Of a DNA stretch of 63,249 bases, positions 1 to 7,456 are shown piece by piece. Origin of the DNA: Kiloniellaceae bacterium (GTDB lineage: Bacteria > Pseudomonadota > Alphaproteobacteria > Kiloniellales > J153); NCBI GenBank assembly GCA_021776095.1, contig JAJFGO010000121.1:1-63249 (forward strand). Direction: 5' to 3'. A program made the translations under genes and the position numbers. The notes beneath the pieces are model-generated. The model was not told where the DNA came from. It did not search any database and saw nothing but the letters and a program-made list of their open reading frames with translations. The first letter of the stretch is position 1. Each line of letters starts with the position of its first letter.

Positions 1-66
1 CTTGAGCCCTAGCCCAACCATTTCCTGCTCCAGATCGATCTGGCGCTGCATCAGGGTATCGTCCAT
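1..66 (-). CDS. N-terminal fragment of an unidentified protein (cut by window edge)
   Basis: Reading leftward from an ATG at position 66 gives 22 codons, starting MDDTLMQRQIDLEQEMVGLG, before the window ends. A strong Shine-Dalgarno (GGAGGGAG) lies a few bases upstream, so this is a real start. The short polar, Gln/Glu-rich helix vaguely recalls the N-termini of single-subunit T7-like phage RNA polymerases, but 22 residues cannot establish that. It lies outside the left island repeat, so it belongs either to a neighbouring element or to the chromosome. Confidence 0.55.
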   Translation of the reverse strand, partial: MDDTLMQRQIDLEQEMVGLGLK

Positions 67-267
67 TCAGTTCTCCCTCCGTTTGGTCAGCCATGGGTGG
101 CACCTAATCGACTTGGCGGCGCAACAAGCCGCGCAACAAACTGCGTGTGGCGCAACAAACTCTTACGCATGTGGATAGATATGGACGAAGCTAAGGCCCG
201 CCCAGGGAAACCCTAGGCGAGCCCTCGTTTTCGTAGTGATTGCGCTCGTGGATCGGCGGGGCGCTAG
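67..267. other. Non-coding leader with three GCGCAACAA repeats
   Basis: This 200-nt stretch separates the leftward partial gene from the tRNA-Leu fragment. The 9-mer GCGCAACAA occurs three times in the same orientation, at 119-127, 131-139 and 150-158. These could be protein-binding sites for the leftward gene's promoter. I see no credible ORF here. Confidence 0.4.
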
Positions 268-307
268 TTTTTAAGTCCGTTGCGTCTACCGATTCCGCCA
301 CGCCCGC
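268..307 (-). pseudogene. 5' half of tRNA-Leu(UAA), truncated at the anticodon loop (left copy)
   Basis: The minus strand from 307 reads as the acceptor strand, D-arm (GGTAGACGC) and 5' anticodon stem of a leucine tRNA, with anticodon-loop bases CTTAAAA giving anticodon UAA. Where the complementary stem (TCCG) should follow, the sequence becomes unrelated, and no T-loop (GTTCGA) is found further on. The gene is therefore cut in the anticodon loop. A similar half lies at 32449-32490. Together they mark the island ends. Confidence 0.75.
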
Positions 308-667
308 TTGTGCTTGGCATCCGATTCACCGTCCCTTTTTCCCCTATTTGACCAGCGGCCGCAACGGGGTCAGGCTCGGCCCATGTCCCTCAAGCCGGTA
401 ATTCTCGCGATCCTTGCTGGCTTCGGTTTGACGCTGCCGGGCGGGCCTTTCGCGGGCGGGCCCGCCCAGGCCGCTGAGGCGCGCGGGATCGCCCAGGTTC
501 TGGACGGCGACACCCTGGAGTTGGCCGGGCGGCGCCTGCGGCTTCATGGCATTGACGCGCCGGAACTGGGCCAGCTTTGCAGCCGGGATGGCGTGCCCTG
601 GCCTTGTGGCGCCGAGGCGGCCGCGTTGCTGCGACGACCGGTGGCGGAGCGGGAGGTCGCTTGCCGG
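269..667 (+). repeat. Left 399-nt direct repeat flanking the cytochrome island
   Basis: This segment matches 32452-32850 over 399 nt with no gaps. I count about 35 mismatches, roughly 91 % identity. It spans the tRNA-Leu 5' half and the first two-thirds of a secreted nuclease gene. Identity stops abruptly in the anticodon loop on one side and at the nuclease codons near 667 on the other. The divergence means the copies did not arise by a recent duplication; one was probably imported from a related strain. Confidence 0.8.
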
Positions 668-682
668 TTTCGAGATCCTTGA
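383..682 (+). pseudogene. Truncated secreted SNase-like nuclease (left copy)
   Basis: The 99-residue product has a signal peptide ending near AQA and the start of a staphylococcal-nuclease fold (DGDTLELAGRRLRLHGIDAPE). It matches the intact 173-aa gene at 32566-33087 up to about residue 95. At position 668 the sequence switches to a decayed serine-recombinase fragment, and the frame stops at once, so the C-terminal half with the remaining catalytic residues is missing. The ATG at 383 is preferred over the upstream ATG at 308 because the signal peptide begins there. Confidence 0.8.
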
Positions 683-781
683 CGTAGCGCTGCCGGTTCC
701 AGGCCAGGCGATTGACATAGAGCTCATTGTTTGCCGGCCACGTGTGGCGGTCCGATGGGTGCGGAACGTGGTGTCGCGCCA
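668..781 (-). pseudogene. Frameshifted fragment of a large serine recombinase
   Basis: On the minus strand one frame gives WRDTTFRTHRTATRG and the adjacent frame continues NNELYVNRLAWNRQRYVKD and LETGKR. These are the hallmark motifs of the Recombinase domain (PF07508) of large serine recombinases, normally contiguous in one frame. A frameshift joins them and both ends are missing, so it is a relic. It abuts the broken end of the left nuclease copy, which points to site-specific recombination or insertion at the island boundary. Confidence 0.7.
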
Positions 782-785
782 CAGG

Positions 786-1445
786 TTAGGGCGCCGGCTC
801 GTGTTCGATCACCACCGTGCGTGTCGTGCCGCTGGGCCCCGGGAATTCGGTGAAGAGGGCTCGAATCATAAGCGGCACCACGCGGCCGACTTCAGCTTCA
901 GGTCCGACGCTGATCACCCGTCCTTCAAAAACTTTCTTGGTCCGGCCTTGCCGCCAGAGCCTTGCCTCCAGGATGTCCAGTGTAAGGCTGCGCCGATAAA
1001 CCGTCCTTGTATCCTGGCTATATCCCATGGGGACATAGCCGCCACTTTCATAGACCCGCGCGGAAAAGTTTTTGCCCTCAGCGGTCCGGCCTCGGATGGT
1101 GCGGTACTGGTCCGGGTAATAACCGTAGATCGGCACCGATCTGCTTTCGGAGGTGCCGGACCCAATACCGTAATCCAGCCGGACGACGTAGTCGCTTTGC
1201 CCTAGATCGCCGGCCTGGTAAAAGCCGCGAGTCTGGAGTTCGTTGACGACGCGGGTCGCGTAGGACGCGAACTCCAGGCTATCCCTCTTGGCCTCATCAC
1301 TGGGGAGCAAAACAAAGCTCCGGGGCTCCCGTGCGGGCGTCAGGGTGTGAAATCCTGTGACCTCCGCGCTGAAAGGTGGGCTCGCGCAGGCGGCCAGCAC
1401 CAAGAGAACGGGTCCCAGAACGACGGCGACGAGATATTTCATCAT
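786..1445 (-). CDS. DUF4136-type periplasmic lipoprotein
   Basis: The 219-residue protein starts at the first of two ATGs at 1445. It has a clear lipoprotein signal with lipobox LAAC (Cys20). The body resembles DUF4136 lipoproteins: a beta-strand opening (FHTLTP), a central SDYVVRLDYGIGSG stretch, and a C-terminal LTLDILEARLWRQGRTKKVF stretch. The function of the family is unknown. It is the last gene of the leftward cytochrome arm, 46 nt after the heme ORF that ends at 1492. The longer reading frame up to 1715 only runs antisense-free through the preceding gene and lacks a signal peptide. Confidence 0.75.
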   Translation of the reverse strand: MMKYLVAVVLGPVLLVLAACASPPFSAEVTGFHTLTPAREPRSFVLLPSDEAKRDSLEFASYATRVVNELQTRGFYQAGDLGQSDYVVRLDYGIGSGTSESRSVPIYGYYPDQYRTIRGRTAEGKNFSARVYESGGYVPMGYSQDTRTVYRRSLTLDILEARLWRQGRTKKVFEGRVISVGPEAEVGRVVPLMIRALFTEFPGPSGTTRTVVIEHEPAP

Positions 1446-1491
1446 GATTCCAATATGGGGTGCTGATGGGCTCTTGGCGACCGGCGCAAAT

Positions 1492-2445
1492 TCACGGCCT
1501 GGAGTCCAGAAACGCACGGCGCATATAAGTGATAATTTCCTCGATCTGCTCCGTTTCCAAGACCTCGCGAAAGGCCGGCATGGACGTGTTCGGCAGCCCG
1601 CCAAGAATGACTTGCCGCAGGTCGTCATCGCTCGGACTTGTTGCGGCGTCGGCATCGGTAAAGGAAGGGGGGTTCGGATCGAGGAAGGTACCGATCCAGT
1701 TACGCCCCGTGCCATCCGCCGCGTGACACAGGGCGCAGGCCCTTTGATACAGGTTCCGCCCGGCGCGCTGCCGCGGCGTCAGATCGGTCAGGACGGGGAT
1801 GCGGTCGTGAGGGTTCTCGTCCTCATGGCCGTAACCGCGCCCGTAATCTTCGTGTTCGTTGTGATCCCCGTGCCCACCGTTTGGGTTCGGCGATGGCGCG
1901 CCGCCAGTTGCCGCAGCGTTCTCAGGCCGCGGATCTTGAGCGACGGTAAGCGCCGCGCGTTGGACCGTACCCTCATGGCAAATGCTGCAGGTACGCCTGA
2001 ACAGATCGAGGCCAGAGCGTTGCGCAGCATTTAGGCTTATCTCTCGTGCGTCGACAGCCAAAGTGCCGGTGACGAAGGGAAAAGCGGGGCCGTTGCGATG
2101 TTCGTGCTCCGGCCAACCGTTGGCGGCGGTGTGATAGCGAATGTTGGGGGCGGCACAGTGAACCATCGTCTCGAGCACGAAGGCCGCGACGGCTTCCATC
2201 TCGGCGTCGTCGAGGATTCCGGCGAAAGGCTGCATGGCGGATCGCGCGCGGCCGTGCCGCACCGCCCGTTCGATCCGATCAGCCGTCAGGTCCGGACTCT
2301 CGGTGAAATTGCGTGGTGCCGGATCCAGGTATTTGGCCGCCACGGTTTGCGCGTCCCCGCTGTAACCGTGGCAGAAATAGCAGTTTGTGTTGTATATTGC
2401 GCGTCCGCGCTCTAGGGCCGGATCGTCCGTAACGTCACAACCTAG
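1492..2445 (-). CDS. Triheme c-type cytochrome ORF that continues an upstream cytochrome through an A9 frameshift
   Basis: This frame encodes three class I cytochrome c modules with CYFCH, CSICH and CALCH and a His/Asp-rich linker (GGHGDHNEHEDYGRGYGHED). It has no signal peptide. Its first heme motif lies upstream of the only plausible start, a GTG at 2343, so translation from there would lose a heme. The frame is open back to a stop at 2470. It joins perfectly to the preceding triheme gene if one A is added to the A9 run at 2446-2454, making a six-heme protein of about 690 residues. Either polymerase slippage or a homopolymer error explains this. Confidence 0.7.
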   Translation of the reverse strand, partial: LGCDVTDDPALERGRAIYNTNCYFCHGYSGDAQTVAAKYLDPAPRNFTESPDLTADRIERAVRHGRARSAMQPFAGILDDAEMEAVAAFVLETMVHCAAPNIRYHTAANGWPEHEHRNGPAFPFVTGTLAVDAREISLNAAQRSGLDLFRRTCSICHEGTVQRAALTVAQDPRPENAAATGGAPSPNPNGGHGDHNEHEDYGRGYGHEDENPHDRIPVLTDLTPRQRAGRNLYQRACALCHAADGTGRNWIGTFLDPNPPSFTDADAATSPSDDDLRQVILGGLPNTSMPAFREVLETEQIEEIITYMRRAFLDSRP

Positions 2446-3572
2446 TTTTTTTTTACCGGTGCGTGATCGCTATGGGATGCCGGTGCAGCCCCAGGCCCAT
2501 GATCCGATCCGGGCATTGCTGGCGCCTCCGCATTGGTAAAAGCTTGATAGACATACTCGGCGACGTCGGCGATTTGCTGCAAGGTGAGCACCTTGGACCA
2601 CGCCGGCATATCGGTGCCGCGTACGCCTTTGGCGATTCCTTCGAAGATGTGCGGCCGGTCGAGTTCGGCGCGAGCGCGCGGTGCAGTAAAGTCCTTTGGT
2701 TTGCGGCGCATGAAATAGGCGCGCGGTCCATTTCCATCGCCGGTCATGCCATGACATTGACTGCAATTGGCGTCATAAAAAATCCGCCCGGCGGTCGCAC
2801 CGCCAATCAAGCCGATCGGGAAGGGGGCGTCCGGGTCCTTAATATGGCCGCCATGATCGTGCCCGCCAGCTGCCGTGCTTTGCTTTGTTGCAACCTCAAC
2901 GTGTTCCGGCTTCTCATGTTCGCTGTCTTGTGGGGCGCGCCCGAAAGTCATGCGTATGTAGTCAATCACGGCCGCGAGCTCTTCTCGGTCGTATTTCGTC
3001 GCAAATGGCATCATCGCGGTGCCGTCGACGCCGTAGGTCACCGCGTGGATCATGCGTTGGCGCGAAATTCCATGCGCTTTCTCGGAAGTGAAATCGAAGG
3101 GCGGTGGATTCAGGCTATTCTGAGCCCAGGACGCGGCATTGCCACGTTCGCCATGGCAGACACTGCAGGTTCGGGCATAAATCCTGCGCCCAACGCCGGC
3201 ATCGGCGACCGGCGCGGGAAGCATCAGGGCCTCGCGTATATAGTCGATAACCTGCGGCAAACCGTTCTTGCCCAGATCGTGGTCCCACTGTGCAACGACC
3301 TCCGCTCCATGGTCGTCGCGAGCCGCAATTATCATGCCGTCCCGGGTCATGCGGGCCACCGCCTCCGGGGAGGTAAAATCGACACTCGCGGTTTTGCCGG
3401 TGCCCTCGGAACCATGGCAGACGGCGCAGTTGTGGACATAGGCATCGCGCGCCGCCAGCATCTGTGCGCCCGTGGCGAGTCTATTGCCGTGATCGTGCGC
3501 CACCGCGCCGGCGGCGATGAAGAAGACGCAGACCAAGATGGCGGCAGGCCCAATCAGAGAGCTTTGTCGCAT
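2442..3572 (-). CDS. Secreted triheme cytochrome c (three class I domains)
   Basis: From the ATG at 3572 the product has a Sec signal peptide (VCVFFIAAGAVAH) and three class I cytochrome modules. The CxxCH sites are CAVCH (about 49-53), CSVCH (136-140) and CSQCH (270-274), with Met-containing tails such as TAMMPF and TDMPAW that could supply axial ligands. A His-rich stretch (GGHDHGGH) separates the second and third modules. Translation stops directly after an A9 run (minus-strand view), and the next cytochrome frame begins there, so the gene may really be the first half of a hexaheme protein. The upstream frame to 3737 overlaps the heptaheme gene and lacks a signal peptide. Confidence 0.8.
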   Translation of the reverse strand: MRQSSLIGPAAILVCVFFIAAGAVAHDHGNRLATGAQMLAARDAYVHNCAVCHGSEGTGKTASVDFTSPEAVARMTRDGMIIAARDDHGAEVVAQWDHDLGKNGLPQVIDYIREALMLPAPVADAGVGRRIYARTCSVCHGERGNAASWAQNSLNPPPFDFTSEKAHGISRQRMIHAVTYGVDGTAMMPFATKYDREELAAVIDYIRMTFGRAPQDSEHEKPEHVEVATKQSTAAGGHDHGGHIKDPDAPFPIGLIGGATAGRIFYDANCSQCHGMTGDGNGPRAYFMRRKPKDFTAPRARAELDRPHIFEGIAKGVRGTDMPAWSKVLTLQQIADVAEYVYQAFTNAEAPAMPGSDHGPGAAPASHSDHAPVKKN

Positions 3573-3721
3573 AGGTGCATTCGCATTCACTGGTTCGGAT
3601 CGCTGGCTTCGGCGATCACATCCAACTTGTACCCCGTTCGAGCCCAGGGTGTTCTGATGTAAGAGGTTACGAGTGCGACTTGTCAAGCCATAGACCGAGC
3701 CGCCCGGGTGACCGGCCCCGA

Positions 3722-4576
3722 TCACAAGGCGTGGCAATCAAGGCATAGGCCGTTTTCGGTGCGTGGCTTTCTGGCGTGGTCTTGGCTGTAGGGGACATGA
3801 CAGGATACGCACCCGACACGCCCATTTGGCAGGAGCATCTCATCTGCCAGGGCGCTACGTGGCCGGTAGCTGCCGCTTCGCGCCGCTTCGTCGTAGTCGG
3901 CGCCGATAGGGTGGTTCGCGCCGCGAGGGGCCGGGCCGGCCGGGGCATCGCTTTGTCCCAACGCCGCGACTTGCCGGCCAGATGGCATGCGATCGTCGTG
4001 GCAGATTATGCAGCGCTGAGAATAGGGGTCCAAGCTGGCCGATGACCGGGACCAAGCGTCGAAATGTGCCGACATCAACAAGGATTCGCCCTTGTCGGGC
4101 ATGGAGTCGAAGAATCCGGCGTCATGGCATGACCGGCAGAAATCTTCGCCGGTTGACGAAACCCGCAACAGCCCCGGATCGTCTCCATGCAAGGCGTGAC
4201 AGGTGCTACACGTCATGCGCCCGTCGCGGTCCAAAGGGAAGGCCGTGGAAAGCGGCCGTTCGGGATGAAATCCGCTAGGATGGCCGGCGACCGTGGCGCC
4301 GCCATGGCAGCCGGTACAGAGCCGCTCCTGGTCGACGATCGGTTGCCCTGAAATCGACTGTGCCACCCCAAGGCTAAGGCCATGGCAATGCTGGCAATTC
4401 AAGGCGGCATGGCCACTCGCCGCCAGCCGGGCCGCCAGTTCCATACCGTTCAGCGCTGGCGCCTGGAAGACAAAGAGGAAAAGTAAAAGGTGAATTAAGA
4501 CGCAGGCCGCCACCACCGCAACATGGTGGGAGCGGCCAGCACCTTCTTGGCAGGGCGCAGGCCCGGACTGTGGCAT
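3722..4576 (-). CDS. Heptaheme membrane-anchored cytochrome c
   Basis: The 284-residue product has an N-terminal uncleaved-looking transmembrane helix (VAVVAACVLIHLLLFLFVF) and seven CxxCH motifs: CQHCH, CTGCH, CSTCH, CRSCH, CIICH, CVSCH and CLDCH (about residues 61, 87, 123, 147, 189, 256, 278). Extra histidines (HALHG, GHPSGFHP, NHPIG) suggest bis-His hemes of the cytochrome c3/NapC-NrfH/MtrA style. The single anchor would place it on the periplasmic face of the inner membrane, a good position to take electrons from quinol or other carriers. It is first in the leftward arm after the fnr-like gene. Confidence 0.8.
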   Translation of the reverse strand: MPQSGPAPCQEGAGRSHHVAVVAACVLIHLLLFLFVFQAPALNGMELAARLAASGHAALNCQHCHGLSLGVAQSISGQPIVDQERLCTGCHGGATVAGHPSGFHPERPLSTAFPLDRDGRMTCSTCHALHGDDPGLLRVSSTGEDFCRSCHDAGFFDSMPDKGESLLMSAHFDAWSRSSASLDPYSQRCIICHDDRMPSGRQVAALGQSDAPAGPAPRGANHPIGADYDEAARSGSYRPRSALADEMLLPNGRVGCVSCHVPYSQDHARKPRTENGLCLDCHAL

Positions 4577-4694
4577 TGCGTCACATGCCTGTCGGTAGGA
4601 GAGGTTAGTACCTATCTACCCTAAACGACTGAACATTCCGTGAATTTGGAGGCGCGACCCCGCCGTTAGAAGGCTTGAGACCGGGCTGGGCTGG

Positions 4695-5441
4695 CTAGAG
4701 ACCGATGGACATGCGATGACTCGGCATTTCCTCGAACCCGGCAAGCTGCTGAAGTCTCGGAACGTTCTTTAGCAGCACCGATTTGTTGTCCAAGGTCCTG
4801 ATGAGAGCCTCCGCCTTGAAGCGGGTGAACGTCCGGCTGATGGTTTCGCTTGTAACGCCCAGATGGTCAGCGATGTCGTTGCGGGGCATCAGCGTATACA
4901 CGAGGTCTGGATCCTCATCGTCCCGCTTCCAGCGTCGACTCAGCAGCAGGAGGAAAGCCGCCAATCGCTCCGGCGCCAGCTTGCGGCCGAGCAAAATCGA
5001 ATGGTCGTATTGCGCCTCGATTTCGTCCATAGCCATCACAAGCATGGCGAAACATAGCGCGGAGTGATCCTGCAAAAATTCCGAGAATAGCTCTTTCTGG
5101 AACGCGCAGACATCGAGCTCGGTGATCGACTCCGCCGTACAGTGGGCGCCGGCGCGGTACTTTATGCTGCCTAAAATATCTCCGGAACCCAGGAATCCCG
5201 TGATCTGCCGCTTGCCGTTGGGCGCGTCCCGATACAGTTTGACCATGCCCCGCGTGATAACGAAGACGTTATCAACGGGATCATCCTGATTGTAGATGAC
5301 TTGGCTTCGGTCGAACCGTCGCCTCTTTGATAGCGCCTGCAGCTCCGCCCGTTCCCTAGTGCTCGTGTGAGAGCACAGGGATATATGGCGAACGATACAA
5401 TGCCGGCAGTCCGGCCTTACCGTATCTGTTGCGCAAAACAT
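4695..5441 (-). CDS. FNR-type oxygen-sensing transcription regulator (Crp/Fnr family)
   Basis: The 248-residue protein has an N-terminal cysteine cluster (C3, C12, C15, C23), a cyclic-nucleotide-binding-like beta-roll, a further cysteine near 112 (DVCAFQ), a dimerisation helix and a C-terminal helix-turn-helix (NDIADHLGVTSETISRTF). The cysteine layout and the E-x3-SR recognition helix match the 4Fe-4S FNR/FnrN/FnrL group, which bind TTGAT-N4-ATCAA when oxygen is low. Two close matches to that site occur in this island (7354-7367, 29746-29759). It probably switches the electron-transfer genes on under low oxygen. Confidence 0.88.
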   Translation of the reverse strand: MFCATDTVRPDCRHCIVRHISLCSHTSTRERAELQALSKRRRFDRSQVIYNQDDPVDNVFVITRGMVKLYRDAPNGKRQITGFLGSGDILGSIKYRAGAHCTAESITELDVCAFQKELFSEFLQDHSALCFAMLVMAMDEIEAQYDHSILLGRKLAPERLAAFLLLLSRRWKRDDEDPDLVYTLMPRNDIADHLGVTSETISRTFTRFKAEALIRTLDNKSVLLKNVPRLQQLAGFEEMPSHRMSIGL

Positions 5442-5483
5442 CGCAGGTATTGCCTGTCCGCCTCGCTCATAAAAGGGAGCGAG

Positions 5484-5612
5484 CTATGAATCCACGTGCA
5501 CAGCCGTTTTCCGGCCTTCGACTTTGCCGCGCTTGACCCGAGTGGCCAGCATGGCATTCTTTCCCATAGATGCCTGGATAAGGCAGATGAAGCAACGAAT
5601 TTGCGAATGCAT
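5484..5612 (-). CDS. Possible 42-residue small protein upstream of the FNR gene
   Basis: The ATG at 5612 follows an AGGGA Shine-Dalgarno-like motif. The product starts MHSQIRCFICLIQASMGKNA and has a very basic C-terminal half (TRVKRGKVEGRKT). It ends 43 nt before the FNR start and could be cotranscribed with it. I do not recognise a family. A longer overlapping frame (5417-5764) looks less natural. Confidence 0.25.
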   Translation of the reverse strand: MHSQIRCFICLIQASMGKNAMLATRVKRGKVEGRKTAVHVDS

Positions 5613-6063
5613 AAAGTATCCCTGTTGGGGCCGCGGTCGTTGTGGTCCGGTGTCCGGAGATGAACCGGGCTCAGGTCAGCACTTTCGTGTCTCGATTCTT
5701 TCGTGAACCGTATCGTAGATGCTAGTGGCGGCACCCGGGCGATCGACTGTGTGATCATGGACAAGACCTAGGTTATTGAATTCGTTTCAGAAAAATCGGA
5801 TACCGAAGGTTTCCGACCGGGTCCTGTTTCCGGAACCGGAGGCGCCATATTCCATACGCCGGCCTATCGGCTTTGCCTTATTCGATCGAATAGAATTGCC
5901 CCGGGCAATTACGAAAGAGCGGTTCTATCCATGACCGTGGATCCACGCCCGCTGCTTGATTTGGGTCATTGAGGGCTTCCGTCGCGCGGTGATAGTCGAT
6001 TGGCACGGGCAGGTGATCGCGCTTCGGTATCAATTGGGATGCAACTGAGATTTGGGTAAGACC
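5613..6063. other. Divergent intergenic region between the fnr arm and the NHL operon
   Basis: About 450 nt separate the leftward FNR arm from the rightward NHL lipoprotein gene, so both promoters should lie here. I found neither an FNR box nor a CTTACAA pair, and no convincing ORF or terminator. Confidence 0.5.
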
Positions 6064-7218
6064 ATGCCGGATACGACAGCTTCGACGGCGGCTCGCTTTG
6101 CTTGGCGCCCGTTTTTTCTGTGGGTCAAGTGTCCTCCGATCCGATGGCTTCGGTACCCCTGGACCGCCGCGATTATACTGATAGTCGCATCCTGCGCCGC
6201 GCCGAAACCGCCGGAAGCAGTGGAGATCGTCTACCCGCCCGCGCCCGAAGAACCGCGTTACTACTATGAAAGGACCCTTTACGGGAGCACAGACGTCAAA
6301 TCGGAGACCTCGACCGACCGGTTTAGACGTTTTGCCACCGGGGAATCCGCGCGGGGCCGGGGCTTCGCGAAGCCGTTTGACGTGCGGGCCGACAATGGGC
6401 GTGTATTTATCAGCGACACTGTGAACCGGCGGGTTGCGGTACTCGATTTCCCGCAGCAACGCTATTACGAGATCGGGACGCAAGGAGTCGGCCGTCTTGC
6501 CAAACCGCTCGGCCTGACCACCGACGCTCAAGGCCGCCTATATGTGGTCGACGGCACGGCGAAGCGGGTTCAGGTTTACGATCTGGAGGGCACTCACCTG
6601 ACGAGCATTGGGACCGGAGAAATTCTGCTACGCCCGTCGGGAATTGCCGTGAACCCGGATGGGTCCAGGATCTACGTTGTAGATACTGCGGGCGTGTCCA
6701 GCCAGGATCATACGATCCATGTCTTCGGGCCGGACGGCAAGCGTCTGTTCAACTTCGGAACCCGTGGGAAAGAAGAGGGGAATTTGAACCTGCCACTCAT
6801 GGTGGCCATGGCCCCGGATGGCAACTTGTACGTCTCCGATACCGGAAACTTCCGGGTCCAAGTCTTTGACGCGGACGGCAACTTCATCAGGACCTTCGGC
6901 AGTATCGGCCGCCGGCCCGGGCAGTTCTCGCATCCTAAAGGAATTGCGGTAGATTCCGACGGCCGAATCTTTATCGCCGATAGCGGCTTCGCGAACTTCC
7001 AGATTTTCGATAGCCAGGGTCAAATTCTCTTGTTTATAGGTGAAAGAGACGCGCTTGGTGGGCCCGGAAAGTACATTTTGCCGGCCGGGATCTCGGTCGA
7101 TGTGGATGGGCGGATATATTTTGTCGACCAATTTTTCCGCAAAGTGGACGTCTTTCGCCCGGCGGGGTTGCCAGCAGACGCGCCGCTAGGCCAGCCCCCA
7201 GCTGACCCGACCTCCTGA
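6064..7218 (+). CDS. NHL-repeat beta-propeller lipoprotein
   Basis: The ~384-residue protein has a lipoprotein signal with lipobox VASC and then about six NHL repeats. Each blade carries the pattern P-x-G-(I/L)-x-V-(D/N)-x-x-G-x-(I/L)-(Y/F)-V-x-D, for example KPLGLTTDAQGRLYVVD and HPKGIAVDSDGRIFIAD. Such propellers are protein-interaction platforms. It precedes two tetraheme cytochromes and has a paralog next to the 11-heme cytochrome (16251-17360), so these lipoproteins probably scaffold cytochrome export or docking. The ATG at 6064 is preferred over a TTG at 6052. Confidence 0.85.
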   Translation: MPDTTASTAARFAWRPFFLWVKCPPIRWLRYPWTAAIILIVASCAAPKPPEAVEIVYPPAPEEPRYYYERTLYGSTDVKSETSTDRFRRFATGESARGRGFAKPFDVRADNGRVFISDTVNRRVAVLDFPQQRYYEIGTQGVGRLAKPLGLTTDAQGRLYVVDGTAKRVQVYDLEGTHLTSIGTGEILLRPSGIAVNPDGSRIYVVDTAGVSSQDHTIHVFGPDGKRLFNFGTRGKEEGNLNLPLMVAMAPDGNLYVSDTGNFRVQVFDADGNFIRTFGSIGRRPGQFSHPKGIAVDSDGRIFIADSGFANFQIFDSQGQILLFIGERDALGGPGKYILPAGISVDVDGRIYFVDQFFRKVDVFRPAGLPADAPLGQPPADPTS

Positions 7219-7331
7219 ATGATGTGGCGGGTTTGGAATACAGTTAGGAAAGTTCTTCTATTTACATCAAATAGTTAGAAGAATACCGCGGTGCCGAAGT
7301 AGGGTAATGGCTGATGCTCGCCTGGCCATTC

Positions 7332-7349
7332 CTTACAAAAACCTTACAA
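7332..7349 (+). promoter_or_regulatory. CTTACAA direct-repeat box (candidate OmpR-type regulator site) before the tetraheme genes
   Basis: Two CTTACAA half-sites lie 11 bp apart (7332-7338 and 7343-7349), one helical turn, as expected for a dimer of an OmpR/PmrA-like regulator. The same tandem box occurs at 28602-28619 and, inverted, at 28390-28407 in front of the island's own response regulator gene. It sits directly upstream of the FNR-like box. Confidence 0.65.
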
Positions 7350-7353
7350 TTCG

Positions 7354-7367
7354 TTGATCTAGATCAG
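7354..7367 (+). promoter_or_regulatory. FNR-type box TTGAT-CTAG-ATCAG
   Basis: The 14-mer matches the FNR/anaerobox consensus TTGAT-N4-ATCAA at nine of ten positions. It lies 90 nt before the start of the first tetraheme gene. If it activates from about -41.5, transcription would begin near 7402. The FNR-family gene at 4695-5441 is the likely regulator. Confidence 0.65.
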
Positions 7368-7456
7368 TGACGGTTGCTAAGGTTAAGCGTTTAATTCGCG
7401 AACCAAAAAAAGGGTTAAACCCGAAATATGGTTAATACGAATGTACGGAGGTACAA

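Noticed and set aside
268-307. Intact tRNA-Leu with a group I intron in the anticodon loop
   Set aside because: No 3' anticodon stem or T-loop sequence was found downstream, and no intron core is apparent; both copies look simply truncated.
390-782. A 130-residue minus-strand ORF overlapping the nuclease fragment
   Set aside because: Only its first 40 residues resemble anything (serine recombinase), and the rest is the antisense shadow of the nuclease gene.
2463-3662. A 399-residue plus-strand ORF
   Set aside because: It is antisense to the triheme cytochrome gene, has no domain, and the opposite frame has clear signal peptide and heme motifs.
7368-7456. GEMM-type cyclic dinucleotide riboswitch in front of the tetraheme genes, as seen before some Geobacter cytochrome genes
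   Set aside because: The leader lacks the conserved GEMM core and the paired helices; it shows only AT-rich promoter-like sequence and a ribosome site.
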